Shown here: in pieces, positions 1 through 5,227 of the stretch
How positions within the stretch are numbered: the first letter of the stretch is position 1
How the letters are laid out: each line of letters opens with the position of its first letter
Source: Chloroflexota bacterium
Lineage (GTDB): Bacteria > Chloroflexota > Limnocylindria > Limnocylindrales > CSP1-4
DNA: 6,408 nucleotides
Assembly: GCA_017882025.1 (NCBI GenBank)
Contig: JADGQG010000114.1
Span: 1 to 6,408 of the forward strand
Reading direction: 5' to 3'
The notes under the pieces: generated by a model
The model's database searches: none
What the model was told of the DNA's origin: nothing
The model's input: only the letters and a program-made list of their open reading frames with translations
Program-made: the position numbers and the translations under genes

Positions 1-810
1 CCCGGAAGGGCGCCGGCGCTCCTGGCCGACGAATCGCCCAGCGATGCGCGAGCCATGCGCGCATCGCTGGGCGGCCAGCCGGACGCGGCCGCCGCGGCCG
101 CCGCCGTGGCCGCCCGCGTGGAGGCTCGGGTGCGGCGCGCGTTCGGAATCTCGCACACGCTCGCCGTCCCGCTCGTTGCGCGCGAGGAGATTCTGGGCGT
201 CATCGTCATCTCGCGACGCCGGTCGGGCGCCTGGCCGGACGGCGCGCGCCGAATCCTGGACGTCGGTGCCGGCGAGGCCGCGGCCGCGCTCGCCCGCGTT
301 CAATCGCTCCGTCATGCGCAGGCGCAGGCGTCCACGGATCCGCTGACCGGGCTGCCGAACCGGCGCTATTTCGAGGAGTACGTGGAGCTGCTCGGCCGAG
401 GCCGCCGCGCGGCGGACGCGATCGGGATCCTGATGGTGGACGTGGATCGCTTCAAGGCGCTCAACGACCGGTTCGGCCATGCGATCGGCGACGTCGTGCT
501 CCGCGCCATCGGACGGACGATCGCCACGACCGTGCGCGACCTGGACGTCCCGGCCCGCTTCGGCGGCGAGGAGTTCGTGGTCCTGCTCCGCAACCCCAGC
601 CCGGAGGTGGCGCTGGAGGTCGGGGAGCGGATCCGGGGGGCCGTGGAACGGATCGACCTTCGCGACATCGGCGTCGGTGCGGTCTCCGTCTCGGTCGGAG
701 CCTCGGTGTCGCGCGCGGACGGCGAGGGTGTCGCCACGCTGGTGGAGCGAGCCGACCACGCCCTGTACCGCGCCAAGCGCTACGGCCGCAACCGGGTCGA
801 GGCGGCGTAG
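1..810 (+). CDS. GAF-GGDEF diguanylate cyclase, 3' part (5' end outside window)
   Basis: The reading frame is open from base 1, so the start lies upstream; the ATG at 55 is probably internal. The visible 269 residues begin with the C-terminal half of a GAF-type sensor domain (about residues 1-90, ending in a strand like 'LAVPLVAREEILGVIVIS' and a helix), then a linker helix and a complete GGDEF domain (about 105-265). Diagnostic motifs are D-P-L-T-G-L-P-N-R-R from residue 113, the active-site signature GGEEF at residues 188-192 (562-576), and RDLD at 179-182, exactly five residues before it, which is the canonical inhibitory I-site position. The family makes cyclic di-GMP from two GTP. GGEEF is an active variant and the I-site predicts product feedback inhibition. 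The GAF domain presumably senses a small ligand or redox signal, but its ligand cannot be read here. The gene ends at TAG 808-810, 87 bp before polX on the same strand. The domain call is very secure; catalytic activity is inferred. Confidence 0.93.
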   Translation, partial: PGRAPALLADESPSDARAMRASLGGQPDAAAAAAAVAARVEARVRRAFGISHTLAVPLVAREEILGVIVISRRRSGAWPDGARRILDVGAGEAAAALARVQSLRHAQAQASTDPLTGLPNRRYFEEYVELLGRGRRAADAIGILMVDVDRFKALNDRFGHAIGDVVLRAIGRTIATTVRDLDVPARFGGEEFVVLLRNPSPEVALEVGERIRGAVERIDLRDIGVGAVSVSVGASVSRADGEGVATLVERADHALYRAKRYGRNRVEAA

Positions 811-822
811 GCCGGCGAGGGC

Positions 823-858
823 GGCGCGGACAGCCAGGCCGGCGCGGACGGCGCGGAC
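823..858 (+). repeat. Short 9-bp repeat GGCGCGGAC, three exact copies
   Basis: The 9-mer GGCGCGGAC occurs at 823-831, 841-849 and 850-858. The last two are directly adjacent and the first lies two periods earlier. The repeat sits in the 87-bp gap between the GGDEF gene and polX. GCCGGCG at 811-817 is the reverse complement of CGCCGGC at 861-867, so the repeat block could be the loop of a weak long-range stem. It is probably a small replication-slippage product. No function is evident. Confidence 0.6.
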
Positions 859-884
859 GGCGCCGGCGTTCGTCCCGCGACGGG

Positions 885-897
885 TACCATCCTCGGG
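885..897 (+). promoter_or_regulatory. Candidate -10 box for a leaderless polX transcript
   Basis: TACCAT at 885-890 matches four of six bases of the TATAAT -10 consensus, including the key T-A-n-n-A-T positions. It ends 7 nt before the ATG at 898, the spacing expected when transcription begins at the start codon itself. No Shine-Dalgarno sequence is visible before 898, which agrees with a leaderless message. The region 17 bp upstream has no recognisable -35 box. This is inferred from spacing alone and may be coincidental. Confidence 0.35.
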
Positions 898-2742
898 ATG
901 GCTGTCGACGAGCGCGCTGCGGTGCCGCTGCCCACGAACGGGGATCTCTCGCGCGTTTTCCACGAGATCGGCGACCTGCTGGAGATCAAGGGCGAGCTGG
1001 TCTTCAAGACGGTTGCCTATCACCGCGCGGCGGACGCGATCGCCCACAGCCCGGTGGAGATCGCGCGGGCGTACCGGGCGGGAACCCCGCCGCGGATCGC
1101 CGGGGTGGGGAAGGCAATCTCGGACAAGATCGCCGAGCTGGCCACGACGGGCCGCCTGGCCTTCCTGGAGCGGCTCCACGCGGAGGTCCCGTCGACGCTG
1201 ACGGAAGTGCTCGCGATTCCCGGTCTCGGCCCGAAGACCGTCAAGCTCCTCTGGAAGCGCCTCGGCATCGCCACCCTGGAAGACCTGCGGACCGCGCTGG
1301 ATTCGGGCGCGCTTCGCGACGCCAAGGGGATCACCGAAAAGGGCGAGCTGGCAATCCGCGTGGGGCTCGACGGGCTGGAGCGGCGCGGCGTCCGGATGAC
1401 GCTGGGCGACGCCGAGCGGATCGTCGAGAGCATCGTGGAGCTGCTGCGGGACGCGCCCGGGCTGGTGGCGCTCACGCCGGCCGGCTCGTTTCGTCGCCGG
1501 CGCGAGACCATCGGCGACCTGGACCTCCTTGCCGAGACCGACGACCCGGGCGCCGTGATCGAACGGTTGACCACCCTGGCACCCATCGAGCACGTGGTTG
1601 GCGCGGGGCCGCGCAAAGCGTCGGTTCGGCTCGTGCGCGGCCCACAGGTGGACCTCATGACGTTCCCGCCCGGCGACGCGGGCACCTACCTCGTCCACTT
1701 CACCGGCAGCAAGGAGCACAACGTCCGGTTGCGCGGGATCGCCCGCGACCGGGGGTGGAGCCTGTCCGAGAACGGCTTCCTCCGGCTGGGAGAGGACGGC
1801 GAGCCGGAGACCGGGACCGCGACTGAGCTCCGGACGTTCCCGACCGAGGCGGAGGTGTATTCGTTCCTGGGCCTCGCCGAGGTGCCGCCCGAGCTGCGCG
1901 AGGATCGCGGCGAGATCGAGGCGGCCCGCGTCGGCCGGCTGCCGCTCCTCATCGAGGAGGCCGACCTGCGCGGCGACTGCCACGCCCACTCCGACTGGTC
2001 GGACGGGATCCACTCGATCGAGCCGATGGCGGAGACGGCCCGCGCCCGCGGCTACGCGTACCTGGTCCTGACCGACCACTCGCACGGGCTTGCGATCGCC
2101 CGCGGGCTGACGCCGGAGCGGGTTCTCGCGCAGCGCGAGATCGTCCGTGGCCTGAACCGGCGTTTCGCGGCCGAAGAGGACGCCGGCACGGCCCCCGCCG
2201 CCACGCCCCCCGAGGGCTTCCGCATCCTCCACGGCTGCGAGCTGGAGATCCGCGCCGACGGCGCGCTCGACTTCGACGACGAGGTACTGGCCGCCTTCGA
2301 CGTGGTCGTCGCGGCGCTCCACCAGGGCCGCCGCCAGCCGCGGGCCCAACTCACCGAGCGCGTCCTGGGGGCGATCCGGAGCCCGCACGTGGATGTCATC
2401 GCGCACCCGGCCGGGCGGATGCTCGGCGAGCGAGCGCGCGACGACCTGGACCTTGCCTGGGATGAGCTGTTCGCAGCTGCGGCGGAGACCGGGACGCTCC
2501 TCGAGATCGACGGCTCGGACCATCGCCTGGACCTGGCGCCCGAACGGGCGCGGCGGGCCGTGGAGGCCGGCTGCCGGCTGACGATCGACTCGGACGCCCA
2601 CCGGACCGAGGAGCTGGCCGGGATCCGCTGGGGCGTGGCGCAGGCCCGTCGCGCATGGGTGGAGCCGGCCGTCGTGGCGAACACGTGGTCGCGGGATGCG
2701 CTGCTCGCGTGGGTGGCCGCGAAGCCGGACCGCACTCGATGA
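898..2742 (+). CDS. polX: DNA polymerase/3'-5' exonuclease PolX (family X polymerase with PHP domain)
   Basis: The 614-residue protein has the full architecture of bacterial PolX (usually about 570-600 aa). It starts with an 8-kDa-type domain (about 14-85) containing a helix-hairpin-helix turn GVGK at 69-72. A second HhH, PGLGPK, lies at 108-113. The nucleotidyltransferase core has G196-S197 followed by the GDLD pair (Asp207, Asp209) and a third Asp252 in VDLM, giving the catalytic triad; HFTGS follows at 267-271. The PHP domain (about 358-600) shows HAHSDWSDG (His362, His364), TDHS (393-396), Glu448, His475, IAHP (His503), LEIDGSDHRLDL (535-546) and SDAH (Asp566, His568), so the metal-binding set looks complete. 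The family fills short gaps in base-excision-type repair, and its Mn-dependent PHP site gives 3'-5' exonuclease and AP-end processing. ATG 898 is the first possible start after the in-frame stop at 808. The stop TGA 2740-2742 overlaps the next gene's ATG. Two pol-core positions differ from the usual residues (see findings). Confidence 0.95.
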   Translation: MAVDERAAVPLPTNGDLSRVFHEIGDLLEIKGELVFKTVAYHRAADAIAHSPVEIARAYRAGTPPRIAGVGKAISDKIAELATTGRLAFLERLHAEVPSTLTEVLAIPGLGPKTVKLLWKRLGIATLEDLRTALDSGALRDAKGITEKGELAIRVGLDGLERRGVRMTLGDAERIVESIVELLRDAPGLVALTPAGSFRRRRETIGDLDLLAETDDPGAVIERLTTLAPIEHVVGAGPRKASVRLVRGPQVDLMTFPPGDAGTYLVHFTGSKEHNVRLRGIARDRGWSLSENGFLRLGEDGEPETGTATELRTFPTEAEVYSFLGLAEVPPELREDRGEIEAARVGRLPLLIEEADLRGDCHAHSDWSDGIHSIEPMAETARARGYAYLVLTDHSHGLAIARGLTPERVLAQREIVRGLNRRFAAEEDAGTAPAATPPEGFRILHGCELEIRADGALDFDDEVLAAFDVVVAALHQGRRQPRAQLTERVLGAIRSPHVDVIAHPAGRMLGERARDDLDLAWDELFAAAAETGTLLEIDGSDHRLDLAPERARRAVEAGCRLTIDSDAHRTEELAGIRWGVAQARRAWVEPAVVANTWSRDALLAWVAAKPDRTR

Positions 2743-3848
2743 GTGGCACTCAGCGGTCCCCGCGGCGCCTCCCGTCTCTTCGGGCCCTGGTCGGCCGTCG
2801 GCGCCCGCCCCTCGCGGCGGGCCGGCCGGGCGTGCCCGTCGCACCTCCGTCGCGGGGAGGGCGGGCCCGCGACCCGAACGCCGGCGGTCGTCCCTCGGGG
2901 CCCGGCGTGGTCGGGCGAGCGCTCCCCCGGGACGTGTCCGGCCCGGGGGTCGCGGACTCCGCGGACTCGCGGGCATCCGGAGGTGCCGGCGCGGCCGCCC
3001 ACGCACCCGCGGACGCCACTGCACGCGCGCCCGCCACCGCGGGTGCGTGGAAGGAGCTGGTCACGCTGACGGTCGTGCTGGTCGGGCTGAGCCGCCTCGC
3101 CGAGGGGCCTGCCCTCTGGGCGGCGGCCGTGCTGGCGTTCGCGGCACACGTGTTCGCCACTCTCGAGGTGCTGGGCGCGGAGCCGGCGGCCGCCGACGAC
3201 GGGGTCCCGGTCGAGGCGCTCCTGATGCCCGGCGTCGCGGCCGTGGCCGCGATCGGGGCGCTTCGGCTCGTCCCGGTGGGGCTCCTCCTGGTGCCGGGAC
3301 TGTTCGCGGCCAGCTGCATCGTCCTCGCGGCGGTCGCGCTGGAGCGGAGGATCCTCGGCCGCGCCAATGGTGCCACCGCGGACGATCGAGCGGCGCTGCT
3401 GAGCGCGGCGCTCCTCGTCGCGTTCGTCGCGTTCTCCGGGATCGCGGCCGCGATCCCGGGTGCGCTCGTGGAGCCCGGCGGGGGCGCCGCGGGCGCTCGT
3501 CCGGCGCTGCCGCTGGAGGGCATGGCCCTGCTGGCCGTCGCCGACGGGCTCCTTGCAGGGCTGCTCGGGTACCGTCTCGCGGCGCTCCGCGCTCCGAACC
3601 TTCGGGGTGCGGCGCTGGCGGCGCTCTCGTACTCGGTGGTCGTGGCGGTCGCCGCGGCGGGCCTCCGGGCGATGGCGATCCCGCGCCTGCTTGGGCCGGC
3701 CCTCCTGACGCTCGTGTTGTACCTCTGGAGTGCCTACCGCGGGGGGCCGCGGACTGGTCGCGCCGATGCGCGCTGGGTCTGGGAGCTGCTCCTCCTGCTG
3801 GGGCTGGGCGCGATCGTGATCGCCTGGAACCTCCTCGCCCAGGTCTGA
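2739..3848 (+). CDS. Multi-pass integral membrane protein of unknown function
   Basis: I do not recognise this family. The chosen start is ATG 2739, which overlaps the polX stop as ATGA, a classic translational-coupling arrangement. The frame is open further upstream, but those starts would lie deep inside polX. The 369-residue product has two parts. Residues 1-103 are rich in Arg, Pro, Gly and Ala, look disordered, and contain no signal peptide. Residues 105-366 form roughly eight or nine hydrophobic segments, around 105-120, 124-143, 160-178, 180-200, 217-240, 260-280, 290-310, 316-332 and 346-366. Loops are short, with positive charges such as LERRILGR near 201. No catalytic, transporter or cofactor motif is visible. 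Co-transcription with polX is likely from the overlap, but shared function is not shown. A start nearer the first membrane segment (an internal GTG) is possible, because the N-terminal hundred residues could be untranslated GC-rich sequence. The membrane region itself is convincing. Confidence 0.78.
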   Translation: MSGTQRSPRRLPSLRALVGRRRPPLAAGRPGVPVAPPSRGGRARDPNAGGRPSGPGVVGRALPRDVSGPGVADSADSRASGGAGAAAHAPADATARAPATAGAWKELVTLTVVLVGLSRLAEGPALWAAAVLAFAAHVFATLEVLGAEPAAADDGVPVEALLMPGVAAVAAIGALRLVPVGLLLVPGLFAASCIVLAAVALERRILGRANGATADDRAALLSAALLVAFVAFSGIAAAIPGALVEPGGGAAGARPALPLEGMALLAVADGLLAGLLGYRLAALRAPNLRGAALAALSYSVVVAVAAAGLRAMAIPRLLGPALLTLVLYLWSAYRGGPRTGRADARWVWELLLLLGLGAIVIAWNLLAQV

Positions 3849-3857
3849 CGGCGCGGC

Positions 3858-3875
3858 CGGGCCGAAACGGGCCCG
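3858..3875 (+). terminator. Weak hairpin just after the membrane-protein stop
   Basis: CGGGCC (3858-3863) and GGCCCG (3870-3875) form a 6-bp all-GC stem around the loop GAAACG, beginning 9 nt after the TGA at 3846-3848. There is no T-run downstream, so it is not a textbook intrinsic terminator. Its position at an operon end is the main argument for a role in termination or 3'-end stability. Confidence 0.25.
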
Positions 3876-3961
3876 CCGGGCCAATCCGCGCGGCATGCGG
3901 CACGCAAGGCAGCCCCTTCCGCTCTGCCGGGACTCCCGGGCCGGCGACCCCGTGGTCGGAT

Positions 3962-3981
3962 GGCACGATCAGGATCGTGTC
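3962..3981. promoter_or_regulatory. 16-bp perfect inverted repeat, possible operator
   Basis: CACGATC-AG-GATCGTG at 3964-3979 has two perfect 7-bp arms around a 2-bp centre. One G-T wobble and one further G-C pair would extend it to 3962-3981. A 2-nt centre is too tight for a good RNA loop, so a dimeric regulator's binding site is more plausible. It lies about 200 bp upstream of the TPR-gene promoter and 115 bp after the membrane-protein stop. No regulator gene is visible nearby. Confidence 0.35.
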
Positions 3982-4040
3982 CGGGGAGCGTTGAAACGCG
4001 GCGACTCGCGAGGTTGACTGCGTTGCCGAGCACGCCACGA

Positions 4041-4064
4041 GTCCGGACGATCGGCTCAGCCGAT
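4041..4064. repeat. Two adjacent perfect palindromes
   Basis: GTCCGGAC (4041-4048) is a perfect 8-bp palindrome. One base later, ATCGGCT-C-AGCCGAT (4050-4064) has perfect 7-bp arms around a single base. Both could be protein-binding dyads; the single-base centre of the second argues against a simple RNA hairpin. A similar 1-base-centre palindrome, CCGGGA-C-TCCCGG, lies at 3927-3939. Confidence 0.4.
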
Positions 4065-4119
4065 AACCGAAGCCCAGCCCACGACCCGGACTTCGCGGGC
4101 CCTCGTTCCGCCGGCCGAG

Positions 4120-4150
4120 GCGTGCCGACCGGGCCGAGGTGACGGCACGC
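4120..4150. other. 8-bp perfect stem-loop upstream of the TPR promoter
   Basis: GCGTGCCG (4120-4127) and CGGCACGC (4143-4150) are exact reverse complements around a 15-nt loop. The element ends 27 bp before the -35 box at 4178. It could terminate readthrough from the polX operon, although no T-tract follows on either strand, or it could be a regulatory site. Only the complementarity is directly seen. Confidence 0.35.
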
Positions 4151-4177
4151 AACAAACCCACGCATCCAGCCCCGCGT

Positions 4178-4206
4178 TTGACGCCCGCGGCCGCCGGTGC
4201 TACAAA
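4178..4206 (+). promoter_or_regulatory. Sigma70-type promoter of the TPR gene
   Basis: TTGACG at 4178-4183 matches five of six bases of the -35 consensus. After exactly 17 bp comes TACAAA at 4201-4206, four of six for the -10 box. The -10 is preceded by TGC at 4198-4200, the extended -10 TGn element. Transcription would start near 4212-4214, giving a leader of about 62-64 nt before the GTG at 4276. The combination of near-consensus boxes and ideal spacing in GC-rich DNA makes this the best-supported promoter in the window. Confidence 0.65.
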
Positions 4207-4258
4207 CGTGAGTCGCACCCGCATCGCGACCCGCTTCGGCGCGCCCAGCGCCGCCCCG

Positions 4259-4264
4259 AAAGGA
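4259..4264 (+). promoter_or_regulatory. Ribosome binding site that supports the GTG start
   Basis: AAAGGA at 4259-4264 resembles the anti-Shine-Dalgarno complement and ends 11 nt before GTG 4276, slightly longer than ideal. There is no ATG in frame near the TPR-domain start, so this site supports GTG as the initiator. Confidence 0.5.
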
Positions 4265-4275
4265 TCCAACCCTCC

Positions 4276-5133
4276 GTGACGTTCCCCGAGCTCGAGCAGA
4301 CGACGAAGAGCGCCCCAAGCCTCTCCCGGATCAAGCGGACCCTGACCGAGCAGGCGATCGCCGAAGCAGCCGCTGCGCAATGGGCTGCCGCCGCCGACGT
4401 GAACCGGAAGCTCCTTGAGTACGGGCCGGACGCCGAGGCGCAGAACCGTCTCGCCAAGTCCCTGTGGGAGCTGGGCGACCTCGCCGGCGCACGCGAGCAT
4501 TACCAGAAGGCGCTGGCCCTGGACCCGACCAACCGGATCGCCGAGCGCAACATCGACCGGCTCAAGATCCTCCTCGTTGAGGCGGGCGATCGAACCACCC
4601 CCGCCGAGGTCGGCAGCAAGGCGCCCGTCTCCATCTTCGTCGAGGAGACCGGCAAGACCGGCTTCGCGTACCTCATGGAGCTCGCCCGGCCGAAGGTCCT
4701 CGCCCAGGTCAACCCGGGCGACCTCGTGGAGCTCTTCGCCGAGGGCAATCACCTCGTCGCGATGTCGAACGGCATCCGGATCGGTGTCGCGGAGCCGCGC
4801 GTCGCGGCTCGTCTCCTGAAGCTGATCGCGACCGGTAACAAGTACGCGGCAGGCGTGACTTCGCTCGGCGCGCAGGACGTCCGGATCATCATCCGCGAGG
4901 TCTTCCAGGACCCGCGCAACTACGGCAAGGTCAGCTTCCCGACCGCCGCGAAGTCCACGGACCTGCGGCCCTACACGAGGGGAACCCTGATCCGCGAAGA
5001 CGAGGAGATCGAGGACGACCTCGAGGAAGATGTCGAGGACGAAGAGATCGAGGATCTCGACCGCGTCCTGCCGGCCGACGTCACGCCGGACGAGGCGTTC
5101 GAAGAGGAGCCCGACGAGCTCGACGAGCCCTAG
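4276..5133 (+). CDS. TPR protein with possible HIRAN-like domain and acidic C-terminal tail
   Basis: The 285-residue protein starts at GTG 4276, behind AAAGGA and its own promoter. Residues about 24-100 form two or more tetratricopeptide helical pairs. The clearest is at 55-88, with the TPR pattern of W64, G67-D68, A72, Y76, A79 and the ending A81-L-D-P84. Residues about 117-212 form a compact mixed region containing 'PGDLVELF' (147-154), 'NGIRIGV' (165-171) and 'LKLIATGNKYAAGV' (181-194), then a strand and 'REVFQDP'. This order of elements resembles a HIRAN-type beta domain, though I can only suggest that. Residues 241-285 are extremely acidic, with the motif EDEEIED at 241-247 and again at 254-260. 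No signal peptide or membrane segment is present, so it is probably a cytosolic adaptor or scaffold. The acidic tail might mimic nucleic acid or bind a basic partner. Its biological role is unknown to me. Confidence 0.9.
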   Translation: MTFPELEQTTKSAPSLSRIKRTLTEQAIAEAAAAQWAAAADVNRKLLEYGPDAEAQNRLAKSLWELGDLAGAREHYQKALALDPTNRIAERNIDRLKILLVEAGDRTTPAEVGSKAPVSIFVEETGKTGFAYLMELARPKVLAQVNPGDLVELFAEGNHLVAMSNGIRIGVAEPRVAARLLKLIATGNKYAAGVTSLGAQDVRIIIREVFQDPRNYGKVSFPTAAKSTDLRPYTRGTLIREDEEIEDDLEEDVEDEEIEDLDRVLPADVTPDEAFEEEPDELDEP

Positions 5134-5212
5134 GCGACCGGCGTCGTCGCACCATTGACTCGCGCCTCCGGGAACCCAGGATCGGGAACCGCCGAACGCC
5201 GACGGGAGCGTC

Positions 5213-5221
5213 TGGCAGAAT
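5213..5221 (+). promoter_or_regulatory. Candidate extended -10 for leaderless methyltransferase start
   Basis: TGG-CAGAAT at 5213-5221 resembles an extended -10 element (TGn plus four of six bases of TATAAT). It ends 6 nt before the ATG at 5228. No Shine-Dalgarno lies at a useful distance, since the nearest GGGAG is about 19 nt away. A similar layout precedes polX, which slightly raises the plausibility. An alternative is TTGACT at 5155-5160 with a weak CAGGAT at 5177-5182 (16-bp spacer). Confidence 0.3.
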
Positions 5222-5227
5222 CGGCAG

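Larger units (their letters stand above)
3849..4177. other. Intergenic region rich in palindromes, no gene found
   Basis: This stretch separates the membrane-protein stop from the TPR gene promoter. Short open frames exist on both strands, but their translations are arginine/proline/glycine-rich and lack domain character, as expected of random GC-rich DNA. I see no tRNA clover-leaf, rRNA or CRISPR. It does hold a series of short inverted repeats at 3858-3875, 3927-3939, 3962-3981, 4041-4064 and 4120-4150, the more notable of which are annotated separately. These could be operators, folded 5' or 3' RNA elements, or an unannotated structured RNA. Confidence 0.5.

Noticed and set aside
2052..3896. 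Minus-strand frame of 614 codons opposite polX and the membrane protein
   Set aside because: It is antisense to clear PHP-domain coding sequence, is dominated by Arg, Gly and Pro, and shows no recognisable motif.
2696..3994. Alternative plus-strand frame of 432 codons over the membrane protein
   Set aside because: The translation is Arg/Gly/Ala low complexity without hydrophobic segments, whereas the frame from 2739 gives regular membrane helices and an ATGA junction with polX.
4014..4019. TTGACT as another -35 box in the intergenic region
   Set aside because: No acceptable -10 hexamer occurs 16-18 bp downstream, and the promoter at 4178-4206 is far better.
3960..4142. Small ORF of 60 codons in the intergenic region
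   Set aside because: It has no ribosome site or domain, its composition is like random GC-rich DNA, and it overlaps the palindromes.
3849..4200. tRNA or other standard RNA gene
   Set aside because: No acceptor/anticodon/T-arm arrangement or GGTTCGA-type T-loop was found on either strand by eye.
5134..5150. Terminator after the TPR gene (GCGAC...GTCGC)
   Set aside because: The stem is only 5 bp with a 7-nt loop and no T-run, too weak to support.
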